A stretch of 64,000 nt of DNA, taken from assembly GCF_020179755.1 (NCBI RefSeq), contig NZ_JAIUCY010000001.1:930001-994000 (forward strand), written 5' to 3'. A program made the position numbers and the translations under genes. This stretch comes from Herbaspirillum sp. alder98 (GTDB taxonomy: Bacteria > Pseudomonadota > Gammaproteobacteria > Burkholderiales > Burkholderiaceae_D). This document shows positions 49,565 through 59,424 of this stretch, in pieces. The notes under the pieces were generated by a model that ran no database searches, was not told the DNA's origin, and saw only the letters and a program-made list of their open reading frames with translations. Each line of letters begins with the position of its first letter. The stretch's first letter is position 1.

Positions 49565-49575
49565 AAAACCGTTGG

Positions 49576-52464
49576 CTAGAACTGATAGCGCAAACGCACA
49601 TCGCCGGTCTGGCCTCTGTAGCCCGAACCCGCCTCGAGCGTGTAACGCGCCACCAGGGTCAGGTTATTCTGGCGTAGCAGGGTCGCGCTCAAGGCCAGCA
49701 CGCCGCTATCCCGCGCAGGGGCGACGCCGGTACTGGTAAAGCTGGTGGCGCCGGTCGAATCTGCCGCAAACGATGACACCGATTGCAAGGCGCGATCATG
49801 GAACTCATGACGCCAGCCGATTTGCGCCGCCGGCACGACCTCGCCAAAGGCCGTGGTGAACGAACGCTCCAGCTTGACCCCCAGCTCGCTCTTGAGCGAA
49901 CTGATCTTGCTGCCGTTGACGTTCAGCGCAGCGCCATTGCCGCCCGTTTCGGCATAGCCGCTTTGACGCGTGATGCTGTAGCCGAGACCGGCGATCGGCG
50001 TCACCGTGGTGCGCGCCCAGGCGCCGCCGAGCTTGATCGGCATGCCGGCCTGTACCGACGTGGCATATTGCAGGCCATTGAAGCGCCCATTGGCCGCGCC
50101 CGAGAAACCGGTGAAATCAATCACGCGCGTCGAGTCGTACTTGTGCTGGATCGCGCCTGCCGCCAGATCGACATACCAGTCATCGGCAGCGTAGCCGCCA
50201 TAACCCATTAAACCAGTCGAATTGACGTGGGACGAACTGCCGGTGTTGTCGTCGCGGCCACTAATCGAATTGCTGGCATAGCTCAGCAACGCGCCAGCGC
50301 GCCATCGTTCGCTCACCAGACGGTCGGCGCCCAGCACCAAGCCCGTGTAGCTGGAGCGGAAGCCGCTGACGTTATCGCGCATGCCCTGATGTGCGGCGCC
50401 ACCGAACGCCTGGCCCCAGACGGCCCAGTTATTCATCGCTTCACCGGTGGAAATACCGCTGTCGCCGCGCGCTTGCGCCACCCGCAAACCATCGACGTGG
50501 GCCGCCACGATGCCCAGCACCTGGGTCGTCGCCGCCGCCGATGATTGCGTTGCGGCCACGGTATTGGCGGTCGGGCTCAGTTGCGCACCGGCGTTATTGG
50601 CCGCCGCGGTCGATCCCAGCGCTGCGGCCGCGTTGAATACATTCAACAGATTGACGTTGGCGCCGTTGTAGCTGAACAGCTTGGTCAGGACGGACTGGGC
50701 ATTGCTGGTGCTGGCCCGGATGTTGACCGCAGTCGAACCGGTGCTGGTGTTGCCCGCAGTCGAACCGGTGCCGGTGTTACCCAATGTCAGGACCAGGTTG
50801 GTATTGCCGCCATCGGCCACATTGGCGCCGGTGACGGTGAAACCGGTCAGCGAATAATTCAGGCTGCTGGCGGTGTAATTGGCGGTGCCGGTGGTGATCA
50901 GCACAACGTATTTCTGGCCATTGGCAAATGCATAGCTGTTGGTCTTGGTCAGACCGATGGTCGATCCCGAAGCGATCGTCGAATTACCCTGAACGACCAG
51001 ATAACCGTATCCGGTATCGCTGGCGCGGCCTGTCGCCGTCGCGCCATCATTGACCCCGATGAGCAACGTAGCCGCTGCGCCCTGGTTGTAATTGCCGGTA
51101 ATGGTGCCGCGATTGTTGAGCTGCAAGGTACTACCGACATTGTTGACGGTGTTGGTGCCGACATTGATGTTGTCGTTGAGCAGCAGGTTGCCGCTACCGA
51201 AAACCAGGTTCGCACTGGTGCTGACGATTGAGCCCATGGCGCCGGAAGTAATACCGCCGGTGCTGCCGGTGAGGGTACCGAAGGTCGTGCCGGTGCCGCC
51301 GTTGATGGTCAAGGCATTGCTGCTCAGGTTGGTCACGTTACCGGCCACCAGGCCGCTGTTGGTGAACGTACCTAGGCTTCCCGACGCGCCAAGGGAGAGT
51401 GCATTGACGCTGCCGCTCAGCACGCCGCTGTTGCTCAGCGTGCCGATGCTGCCAAGGTTGCTGATGCCGTTATAACCCGAAATAGTGCCGCCGTTGATCT
51501 GCAGGCTGCCAATCGTCCCGGTGCTGCCGTTGCTGATCGCGGCCGAGGAACCCAAGGTGCCAGTTACCGTGATGAGGCCACTATTGGTCAGGGTATCGAT
51601 GCGGCCGTCATTGGACATCCCCAGGGCAACGCCGGTGATGGTGCCGGAATTGGACAACGCGGTAATGGTTCCGCTGCTTGTATTGCCGAGCCCGGCCGAG
51701 ATGCTCGACGTCCCGGTTGCCCTGATGAGACCGCTATTGGATAAGTCAATGATTTTCGCGCCACTTGAAATACCCGCAAGCACGCCGGTGATCGTGCCGG
51801 AGTTGGTCAATGTAGAAATCGTTCCGGCAGGAGTAAAGATACCGTACAACGCTCCATTGATGACGCCCTGGTTGACTAAGGTCCCCACAGCGCCTTCGTT
51901 AAGAAACCCGTAATTGCCATTCAGCGTGCCGCCAACAGCATTGGTCAGGCTGGCAACCGTGCCGTCCGAGGTGACATACGCCCCCACAATGCCGCCGGTA
52001 ATGATGCCGGTGTTTCTCAGGGTGCCGATGTTGCCGTGGATTTCCATGGCCGCGCTGCCACCGTAGATTCTTCCACTATTGAGGAAGGTACCGATGGAAC
52101 TGAGACCGGAGAAAGACAGGCCCAGAGACACAGCCGAGATGGAGCCGGCGTTATCGAACGTGCCGACGGCGTTGGTGCCGACACTGATGGCCTGGCCACT
52201 GGCAGAGGCGATGTATCCGGTATTGGTGATCTTCAGATCGCCACCCGACAAGGTATAGGTGGAGTTATACGAGTTGCTCGAATCGATCGTGACTTGCTGC
52301 GCCACGCCTTGCGCCGGCATCATTGCCGCCAGCGCTGCGCCCAAGGCGATGCACAGCAGGCTCATCTGGCCTGGGTGGTTGATTTTGCGACGGGAAGGAT
52401 GTGACGAGGAAGTGCGAATGTGATTGAGCTTGTTACTGCCGGAGTAATGTTTTTTCAATGTCAT
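49576..52464 (-). CDS. Autotransporter adhesin 1 (type Va secretion)
   Basis: A 962-residue autotransporter. An extended signal region (about 55 residues) contains HPGQMSLLCIALGAALAAM and cleaves near GVAQQ. The passenger (about 60-620) is built of degenerate repeats around LSNSGTITG and LTNSGLI, rich in Ser, Thr, Asn and Gly, expected to form a beta-helix. A linker with TGSTAGNTSTGSTA precedes a pre-barrel helix and a 12-strand beta-domain (AVWGQAFGGAAHQGMR and on) ending LRLRYQF. Start at 52464 is preferred to longer frames without support. It sits between a paralogous autotransporter and a sulfation/glycosylation operon, and its Ser/Thr-rich repeats are plausible modification targets. Confidence 0.9.
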   Translation of the reverse strand: MTLKKHYSGSNKLNHIRTSSSHPSRRKINHPGQMSLLCIALGAALAAMMPAQGVAQQVTIDSSNSYNSTYTLSGGDLKITNTGYIASASGQAISVGTNAVGTFDNAGSISAVSLGLSFSGLSSIGTFLNSGRIYGGSAAMEIHGNIGTLRNTGIITGGIVGAYVTSDGTVASLTNAVGGTLNGNYGFLNEGAVGTLVNQGVINGALYGIFTPAGTISTLTNSGTITGVLAGISSGAKIIDLSNSGLIRATGTSSISAGLGNTSSGTITALSNSGTITGVALGMSNDGRIDTLTNSGLITVTGTLGSSAAISNGSTGTIGSLQINGGTISGYNGISNLGSIGTLSNSGVLSGSVNALSLGASGSLGTFTNSGLVAGNVTNLSSNALTINGGTGTTFGTLTGSTGGITSGAMGSIVSTSANLVFGSGNLLLNDNINVGTNTVNNVGSTLQLNNRGTITGNYNQGAAATLLIGVNDGATATGRASDTGYGYLVVQGNSTIASGSTIGLTKTNSYAFANGQKYVVLITTGTANYTASSLNYSLTGFTVTGANVADGGNTNLVLTLGNTGTGSTAGNTSTGSTAVNIRASTSNAQSVLTKLFSYNGANVNLLNVFNAAAALGSTAAANNAGAQLSPTANTVAATQSSAAATTQVLGIVAAHVDGLRVAQARGDSGISTGEAMNNWAVWGQAFGGAAHQGMRDNVSGFRSSYTGLVLGADRLVSERWRAGALLSYASNSISGRDDNTGSSSHVNSTGLMGYGGYAADDWYVDLAAGAIQHKYDSTRVIDFTGFSGAANGRFNGLQYATSVQAGMPIKLGGAWARTTVTPIAGLGYSITRQSGYAETGGNGAALNVNGSKISSLKSELGVKLERSFTTAFGEVVPAAQIGWRHEFHDRALQSVSSFAADSTGATSFTSTGVAPARDSGVLALSATLLRQNNLTLVARYTLEAGSGYRGQTGDVRLRYQF

Positions 52465-53316
52465 GGTCAATGCCTGATGGCCGTTAGTGCTCTTCCACCA
52501 GATGCAAATAATGGAAGCCTGGTTTTTAAATTGCTCGAACTGAGCTGACCTCAACAAGCATTGAGGCGCTCACGCTCGCTACCAATAGGTTCCATGGTTT
52601 GCCAACACCGGCCATACATCCCGACATGAGCCCCCTTTTGCCAGCAAGGATTCACGTTCGTCGTGCAATAGTGCAAAACAACGCTTCCCCACCCTGCTGA
52701 CCTCCCCCAATATTTCCTGCCAGCACCTTTCCAGAATGAAACAACTGGTAAAAGAGCCAATTCCGATTGCATCACGCGCTGCTGCTGGTTGCGCGACCGA
52801 AACTTTTTTGACGAAACATGGCAAAACGATATCAATTTAATTAGTTTGGTGCAATAAATCCAAATGGAAATAAACGCTGGTTTTGGCCCTCTCTTCCAGC
52901 GTGGAATTTTTCGGTTTGAATTGAAATAAGCATGCGCTGGCGGCCCATTGTTGAGCTATCGGGCGGCTAGTCAATGCAGGCATGGTTCTAGCGGTGGGAT
53001 AGTCTCCAGACGACCTTCATCCGGACTTGCCGAACAATCGATTTCTGATTTTCATTTGCCGCAACCCGACTCGCTATCCAAGTCGCAAACTTACAACGCG
53101 TAAAGCACAGAATCATGCGCTTGCGAATGTCGAGTTGAAAATCAATCTATAAAAATCAATGCGTTAGTCAAAACGCTATCTCAATGTCCCGGCGTTGAGA
53201 GCTGAAAAGGTATCGACTTACCATTTGCAAACCAAATTTCCGCCATGCAACTCCGGCCCTGCGTGCCAGTAGCCCACCAGAGGCGCAGTAACCTACCTGG
53301 CCTCTGGTGACTTGCC
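52465..53316. other. 852-bp intergenic region between the two autotransporters
   Basis: No credible gene. Minus-strand frames of 81-94 codons near 52551-52835 lack homologs I recognise and good starts. The region is AT-richer than the neighbouring genes, especially 52820-52930 and 53120-53200. It contains a 7-bp-stem hairpin (52874-52902) and the stem-loop at 53275-53309. It should carry the promoter of autotransporter 1. Confidence 0.5.
53275..53309 (-). terminator. Stem-loop after autotransporter 2
   Basis: A perfect 10-bp stem (CACCAGAGGC and complement) with a 15-base loop, 8 bases after the stop codon at 53317. No T-run follows, so it may be a stabilising hairpin. Confidence 0.55.
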
Positions 53317-56300
53317 TCAGAACTGATAGCGCAGGCGCACGTCAGCGGTTTGCGCCTTGTAGCCGGATGCGGCTTCCAGCGTGTAGCGCGCCGTCATCGT
53401 CAGGTTGTTGCTGCGCACGAGCGTGAGTCCCAACGCCATGATGCCGGTATTGCTGACCGGCTTGGCGCCGTAGCTGACAAAGCTGGTAGCGCCGGACGTA
53501 TCTGCGGCAAAGCTGGCCACCGAACGCAGACGCGTGTCCTGATATTCGTGCCGCCAGGTCAATTGCGCCGAAGGGGTCAGACTGCCATAGGAAGTGCTGA
53601 ACGAACGCTCCAGCTTGGCGCCCAGGTCGCTCTTCAACGAAGTGCTCTTGTTGGCCCCCACCGTCAATGCCGCGCCATTGCCGCCGCTTTCCGTGTAACC
53701 GTTCTGGCTCAGCTTGCTGTAATTCAGGCCCGCTATTGGCGTCAGCACGGTCGTCGCGTCCAGACGGATCGGATAGCCGCCTTGAGCCGACAGCACCGAT
53801 TGCGTGCCGTTATAGCTGCCGTTGGCAGTGCCGGAAAAGCCGGTGAAATCGATCACGCGGGTGGTGTTGTACTTGTGCCGCACCACGCCTCCGGACAGAT
53901 CCAGATACCAGCTATCGGCGGTATAGCCGGCATACGCGATCAGGCCATAGGACTTCAGGCCGGTCGAGCTGCCGCTGTTATCGTCACGGTTGCTGATGGA
54001 GGTGTTGGTGTAGCTGAACAGCCCACCGAGACGCCAGGCGTCATTGAGCAACTTGTCGCCGCCAATCAACAGACCGTTATAGTTGGCGCTGTAACCGGAA
54101 ACATTGTTGCGTTGATCCTGTGTCGCCTTGCCTCCGAAAGCCTGCCCCCACAGCGCAACATTATTGTCACGTTCACCGGTCGCAATACCGCTGGCACCGT
54201 CTGCCTGTGCCGTCCGCAAGCCATCCACGTGGGCCGCTGCGACATTGAGTACCGATTGCGTCGGCGCCGAGGAAGCCTGGGCCGCTGCGCCAGCATTCGA
54301 GCTCGGGCTCAGTCGCGCACCGGCACGATTGGCTTCGGCGGTGGAACCCAGCGCGGCCGAGGCATTGAATACGTTGAGCAAACCGGCATTGGCCCCACCG
54401 TAATTGAACAGCCCCGAGATCGCCGACACGGCATTGGGCGTGGTCGCTGAAATATTCGGTGTGCTGCTGCCGCCGCCGCTGCTGCCGCCCCCGCCACCGG
54501 TACCGCTGCCACCTCCGCCGGAGGAGCTGAGCGTCAGCAACAGATCGCTATTACTGCCATCGATCAATACCGAGCCCGTGATGGAGCCGCTATAACCAGT
54601 CGCCGAATAGACCAGACTGGAGGCATTGTAGTTGGTGCCGCTAGTGGCAGCCTGCACCACCACATAGCGCTGTCCGACCGCGAAGCCGTAGCTATTGCTG
54701 AGCGCATTGAGCTTGACACTGGAGCCGCTGGCAATGGTCGCCGCACCCGACACGACCAGGCGGCCATAGCCGGTATCGGCCGCGACGCCGTTGGTCACTG
54801 CCGAGTTGCCGACACCGATCAGCAGCGCCGCAGCGGCACCCTGGTTGTAATTGCCGGTGATGGTGACGCGGTTGTTGACCTGCAGCGACGCCCCGGTATT
54901 GCTGACGGTACGGCTGCCGACGTTGATGCTGTCATTGAGCAGCAGGTTACCGGAATTGAAGACCAGGTTGGCAGCAGTACTGGTGATGGCGCCCATGTTG
55001 GCACTGCCGATACTGCCGGTGGCACCCGTGAGCGTGCCGAAAGTCGAACCGCTGCCGCCGTTGATGGTCAGGGCATTGCTGGACAGATTGGTGATCGCGC
55101 CGGCGATCAGGCCAGTGTTGGTGACAGGGCCCAGGGTGCCGCCGGCGGCGTTATAGATGGCGGCGACGGTGCTTGAAATAGTCCCGCTGTTAGTGGTCGC
55201 CCCGATAGTGCCGGTTGCAGCGTTGTACAGGGCATAACCGGAACTTGTCAGGGTCCCGCTGTTGCTCAGCGTACCGATGCGGCCCGCATTGCCAATGCCG
55301 CCCAGGGCGCCCGTGATCGTGCCGGTATTGATCAGGCTGCCGATGGCGCCGTTGGCACTGGTGCCGACGCCGACGTTGGTGGTTCCGCTAATGGAACCAT
55401 TATTGGTCAGCGTACTGACGTTGATGGTCCCAGAGGGCGTCAGATTGCCGACCAGAACCGCCGTACCACCTCTAATCAGACCCGTGCTGGTGTTTTGCAG
55501 AGAGGTGATGCTGCTGCCGTTATCACTCTGGATACCATAACTACTGCCGGATATCGTGCCGCTATTGAGCACTGAATTGAGGGTGCCTGCAAGGCCATTA
55601 TAGAGACCGGTAGTGGTCCCCGTGAGCGTGCTGGTATTGCTCAGCGTGCCGATGCTGCCGCTGTTGGAGACACCCACGACAGCGCCCTGGATCACGCCGG
55701 TGTTGGCGAGCGTGCCGATACGGCCGCCATTGGTGATCGCATTACCGACGCTGCCGGTCATCCGGATCGTGCCACTGTTGATCAAGGACGTGATGGAACC
55801 CTGATTGTTGACGGCAGAATTCCCAATCGCCGAAATCAGAGAGGTGTTATCGAGCACCCCAATGGTGCCACCCGATATATTCTGGAGGCCATAGGTCGCT
55901 CCATTGATGGTGCCACCATTGCGGATCGTGCCAATGCTGCCGGAATTGTAGACGCCGACCACGCTGCCGGTGATGGAGCCGCCGGCCTGATTGTCGAGCA
56001 CGCCGATGGTACCGAGGATATTTTCCACGCCGCGACCGGAAGGGCTGGTGATCACGCCACTATTTTGCAACGTACCGATGGTGGCGCTCTGGTTGCTGAC
56101 ACCAGCCTGTGCGCCGAAAATCCGCCCGGTATTGGTCAACGTGCTGATGGAGGCCGTCGTGACGCTCGGATCTACGATGTTAAGCACACCGATACTACCC
56201 GATGACATGATGGTCCCGGAATTGCTGAGCAAACCGATGCGACCGTAATTGCTCAATCCCGAAGTATCACCGGAAAGCGTCCCGCTGCTGGTGTTGTTGA

Positions 56301-56649
56301 TGGCGGTGATGGCACTCGTGACATCCACAACAATCGCCGGATTGAGGCCGCCGTAGCCATTGATGCTTCCCTGATTTGTCAGCGTACCGACAGTGCCGCT
56401 GACATAAACGGCAGCGCCGCTCGACACCGACAACACGGTGCCTGTGCCAAGCTCGACATTCTGATTGGCAGCAGTCCAGAGATACTGGGAACTACCGCCA
56501 GGAATCGCCGCAGCAACAGACCAGGTCGGCGCCGCCAGCGCCGCGGCCAAGGCCACCGCCATCAGCGTCAACTGCCCGGGCTGGATGGTTGATGTTTTAC
56601 CGCCTGCAAGCCGCTTCTTTCCGGCCCCCGCACGTGACACCACAGTCAT
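53317..56649 (-). CDS. Autotransporter adhesin 2 (type Va secretion)
   Basis: A 1110-residue autotransporter. An AAGGGG ribosome binding site precedes ATG 56649. The extended signal has IQPGQLTLMAVALAAALAAP (cleavage near SVAAA), sharing the PGQ-(M/L)-(S/T)-L motif with autotransporter 1. The passenger (about 50-740) consists of many IGTLSNSGTI/INNTSSG-type repeats, then a glycine/serine-rich linker (GGGGSGTGGGGGSSGGG) and a beta-domain (ALWGQAFGGKATQDQR and on) ending LRLRYQF. The last about 380 residues match autotransporter 1 closely, so the two arose by duplication. It diverges from the second TPR-sulfotransferase. Confidence 0.9.
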   Translation of the reverse strand: MTVVSRAGAGKKRLAGGKTSTIQPGQLTLMAVALAAALAAPTWSVAAAIPGGSSQYLWTAANQNVELGTGTVLSVSSGAAVYVSGTVGTLTNQGSINGYGGLNPAIVVDVTSAITAINNTSSGTLSGDTSGLSNYGRIGLLSNSGTIMSSGSIGVLNIVDPSVTTASISTLTNTGRIFGAQAGVSNQSATIGTLQNSGVITSPSGRGVENILGTIGVLDNQAGGSITGSVVGVYNSGSIGTIRNGGTINGATYGLQNISGGTIGVLDNTSLISAIGNSAVNNQGSITSLINSGTIRMTGSVGNAITNGGRIGTLANTGVIQGAVVGVSNSGSIGTLSNTSTLTGTTTGLYNGLAGTLNSVLNSGTISGSSYGIQSDNGSSITSLQNTSTGLIRGGTAVLVGNLTPSGTINVSTLTNNGSISGTTNVGVGTSANGAIGSLINTGTITGALGGIGNAGRIGTLSNSGTLTSSGYALYNAATGTIGATTNSGTISSTVAAIYNAAGGTLGPVTNTGLIAGAITNLSSNALTINGGSGSTFGTLTGATGSIGSANMGAITSTAANLVFNSGNLLLNDSINVGSRTVSNTGASLQVNNRVTITGNYNQGAAAALLIGVGNSAVTNGVAADTGYGRLVVSGAATIASGSSVKLNALSNSYGFAVGQRYVVVQAATSGTNYNASSLVYSATGYSGSITGSVLIDGSNSDLLLTLSSSGGGGSGTGGGGGSSGGGSSTPNISATTPNAVSAISGLFNYGGANAGLLNVFNASAALGSTAEANRAGARLSPSSNAGAAAQASSAPTQSVLNVAAAHVDGLRTAQADGASGIATGERDNNVALWGQAFGGKATQDQRNNVSGYSANYNGLLIGGDKLLNDAWRLGGLFSYTNTSISNRDDNSGSSTGLKSYGLIAYAGYTADSWYLDLSGGVVRHKYNTTRVIDFTGFSGTANGSYNGTQSVLSAQGGYPIRLDATTVLTPIAGLNYSKLSQNGYTESGGNGAALTVGANKSTSLKSDLGAKLERSFSTSYGSLTPSAQLTWRHEYQDTRLRSVASFAADTSGATSFVSYGAKPVSNTGIMALGLTLVRSNNLTMTARYTLEAASGYKAQTADVRLRYQF

Positions 56650-57169
56650 TACTTACCCCTTCCCCATTTTCTACTTCTACAAGTAGATGATGAAATCATT
56701 ACTTTTATGGTCCGACCCGGCATCGGGTGGCATTGCAATTATATCAATATGAATATCGATTTCGCCATCGGGTTGAATCGGAAATCGACTTAGTTTTTCG
56801 CCTGTTTGATTCTCAGGCTCCCCACTTTTTTTTGCTACGATCGTTATTTTTCTTTTAAAGAGTTATATCTTTTTTGGCTGCCGTTCGCAAGTTCCCTTGT
56901 GTCGCGAACACGTCGATTTAGTGCGGCCTGGCGATACCGATATCCCCTCACATTTGCGCGACTATTTAATTCAAACCAGCGCACTGACGGGCATCCATTC
57001 GTTTTCTTCGGGTCGGTAAAAGACCTCTTTTATCCAAATTCGCGCTGCCAATAATTGATATTATCGTGACAAAATCGTTGCGTATTGACGTCGCTCAATA
57101 TGCGCGCATATCTATATAGGGTTCAATGGCATCGCTCCGATTTCTGCAGCCATCAGCCGTGGAGTAGTT
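56650..57169. other. 520-bp AT-rich divergent promoter region
   Basis: It lies between autotransporter 2 (leftward) and sulfotransferase copy 2 (rightward). It is clearly AT-rich against the high-GC background. It holds CTACTT-CTAC-AAGTAG (56671-56686) in the autotransporter leader and a promoter at 57085-57114. The 82-codon frame at 56806-57054 looks like translated AT-rich noise. Confidence 0.6.
57085..57114 (+). promoter_or_regulatory. Sigma-70-type promoter for sulfotransferase copy 2
   Basis: -35 TTGACG (57085-57090), 18-base spacer, -10 TATCTA (57109-57114). It would start transcription near 57121, about 50 bases before the TTG start at 57170. Confidence 0.5.
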
Positions 57170-59278
57170 TTGAACAGCAATAATTATCCTGTCGCCCAAC
57201 AACTCACGATCCCGGAGGCGATCAGGCAGGCTTATGCGCACTGGAGCGCCGGACAGGCCGCTCAGGCCGAGCAACTCTGCCTGCGTGTGCTGCAAGTCGT
57301 GCCGCATCAACCCGATGTCTTGCATTTGTTGGGAGTGATGGCACACGCCTACGGCAAGCTCGACCTGGCCATTGAGCATCTGCGCAAGGCCTGCCTGTCT
57401 CCCACGGCGCCGGCAATCTACAACAGCAACCTGGCGGAAATGTGCCGTCAGAAGGGCTTGCTGGCAGAAGCGGAGCAAGCCGCTCACCGCGCCGTAGAGC
57501 AGGAGCCGCAACTGGTCGGCGCCTGGAGCAATCTCGGCATCATCCTGCAGGAAAGCGGCAAATTCGACGCCAGCCTGGAATGCCTGCAACACGTCGTCGC
57601 GCTGGAGCCTGCCAATCACCAGGCGCATAACAATCTGGCCAATACCTATAAGCTCCTGGGCCGTCTCGACCAGGCACAGACGAGCTATCTGGATGCACTG
57701 GCATTGCGCCCCGACTACGCAGAAGCGCATAGCAACCTGGCCTTCCTGTTGAGCGACCTGGGGCGCTTCGACGAAGCCATTGTTTCCGCAGAGAAAGCCA
57801 TTGAGATCAACCCGCAATTGGCGGATGCCTATTCCAATCTGACCCAGATCGAGATGTCGCGAATGCGCTACGCCGATGCCCGGCGCTGGATCGAGGCACT
57901 CCTCGCGTTCGCGCCCCAGCATGCCGGGGCATTGACGGCACGTGCGCAGTTGCTCATCAAGGGCGAGCATCAGGAGGAGGCGCTCACTTGCGTGCGCCAT
58001 GCGCTGACGCTTGCTCCCGATAGCGCCAATGCGTACAACGTGCTGGGCCGGGCGCTACAGGCGCTGGGCCAGCATGACGAAGCCATGCTGGCATTTGATC
58101 GCGCCATCGCATTGCCCGGCACGGTGGCCGAAGAAGCCTCGGTGGCGCGCGCGTCGCTACTGATGGAGACCGGCAACAAGGAAGAAGCGCTTGCCGCCTT
58201 TGATCGCGCGCTCGCACTTTTTCCTGATTCGCTCATGGTGATGACGGCGCGTGCCGACAGCAAGACTTATCGCAGCGGCGATCCGGATATCGCATTGATG
58301 GAGGCGGCACTTGAGCAATCGATAAAGCCGGCGATCAATGAACAGATGAATTTGCATTTCGCGCTCGGCAAGGCCTATCTTGATACCGGCAATTCGGAGC
58401 GCGCCTTCGCCCACCTGGATCAGGGCAATGCGCTCAAGCGTGCGACGTATCAGTTCGATGTCGTCAAGACCGGCGCGTGGATGAAGAAGATCGCCGCGAC
58501 CTTCACACCGGAATTGATGGAAAAATTCGGCAACGCCGGTGCAGCATCAGTGCGCCCCGTGTTCGTCCTCGGCATGCCGCGTTCGGGCACGACGCTGGTG
58601 GAACAGATTCTCGCATCGCATTCCGGCATCCATGGCGCTGGAGAACTGAGCGCCTTGCGCCATGCCGTGGATCGCGCCGGCGCTTTCCCGGATGACGTCG
58701 CTGGCTGGAAGCATGACGATTTCGCCCGTATCGGCCAGGATTACCTGTCGCGTGTGGCGAACCTGGCGCCTGACGCATTGCGCCTGGTCGACAAGATGCC
58801 AGCTAATTTCTTGCATGCCGGACTAATCCCGCTGATCCTTTCCGGTGCACGGATCATCCATTGCCGTCGCGACCCGGTCGATACCTGCCTGTCCTGTTAC
58901 AGCAAGCTTTTCGCCGGTGAGCAGTTGTTTGCCTATCGCCTCGATGAACTGGGCGCATTTCATCTCGACTATCAGACCCTGATGGATAGCTTGCGCAAGG
59001 TATTGCCGCCGGATCGCTTCCTGGAAGTCGACTACGAAAACGTGGTGGATGATCTGGAAGGAGAAGCGCGCCGCCTGATTGCCTTTGTCGACATGCCGTG
59101 GGAAGACGCCTGCCTGAACTTCCACCAGACCCGCCGCGTCGTCCGCACCGCCAGCGTAAGCCAGGTGCGACAACCGATCTACGCCACATCGAAGGGCCGC
59201 TGGCGTCGCCATGCGGCCTATCTGGGGCCATTGCTCAACGCGCTGGGTATAAGGCCATCAGCCAGCGATGCGCCATGA
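57170..59278 (+). CDS. TPR-repeat sulfotransferase (copy 2)
   Basis: A 702-residue paralogue of the protein at 47333-49444. It starts at a TTG (57170) with GGAG five bases upstream, aligning with the paralogue's N-terminus. TPR helices fill about 10-400; the sulfotransferase domain shows GMPRSGTTLVEQILASH and CRRDPVDTCLSCYSKLF, and the same C-terminal RRVVRTASVSQVRQPIY. Both PAPS-binding motifs are intact, so it should be active. It diverges from autotransporter 2, putting one sulfotransferase on each side of the autotransporter pair. Differences lie mainly in the TPR region, consistent with different acceptors. Confidence 0.92.
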   Translation: MNSNNYPVAQQLTIPEAIRQAYAHWSAGQAAQAEQLCLRVLQVVPHQPDVLHLLGVMAHAYGKLDLAIEHLRKACLSPTAPAIYNSNLAEMCRQKGLLAEAEQAAHRAVEQEPQLVGAWSNLGIILQESGKFDASLECLQHVVALEPANHQAHNNLANTYKLLGRLDQAQTSYLDALALRPDYAEAHSNLAFLLSDLGRFDEAIVSAEKAIEINPQLADAYSNLTQIEMSRMRYADARRWIEALLAFAPQHAGALTARAQLLIKGEHQEEALTCVRHALTLAPDSANAYNVLGRALQALGQHDEAMLAFDRAIALPGTVAEEASVARASLLMETGNKEEALAAFDRALALFPDSLMVMTARADSKTYRSGDPDIALMEAALEQSIKPAINEQMNLHFALGKAYLDTGNSERAFAHLDQGNALKRATYQFDVVKTGAWMKKIAATFTPELMEKFGNAGAASVRPVFVLGMPRSGTTLVEQILASHSGIHGAGELSALRHAVDRAGAFPDDVAGWKHDDFARIGQDYLSRVANLAPDALRLVDKMPANFLHAGLIPLILSGARIIHCRRDPVDTCLSCYSKLFAGEQLFAYRLDELGAFHLDYQTLMDSLRKVLPPDRFLEVDYENVVDDLEGEARRLIAFVDMPWEDACLNFHQTRRVVRTASVSQVRQPIYATSKGRWRRHAAYLGPLLNALGIRPSASDAP

Positions 59279-59424
59279 CGACGCAGCTATCCAGCAGCAG
59301 GCGCGCACCTACCTGTTCGAAAAACGATTTAGCGAAACCAAGGCATCACCACGTATGGCCTTGGCTTAGGGATCGGGGCCGAATTCAGCTCTTGATTGAA
59401 ACCGTCAACTTTTAAGTTGTTACC

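Noticed and set aside
52551-52835. 81- and 94-codon minus-strand ORFs upstream of autotransporter 1
   Set aside because: Two frames compete in the same region with Cys/Trp-rich unusual composition; the DNA more likely holds the autotransporter promoter.
56806-57054. 82-codon ORF in the AT-rich divergent region
   Set aside because: Phe/Tyr/Arg-rich translation typical of AT-rich non-coding DNA, no ribosome binding site.
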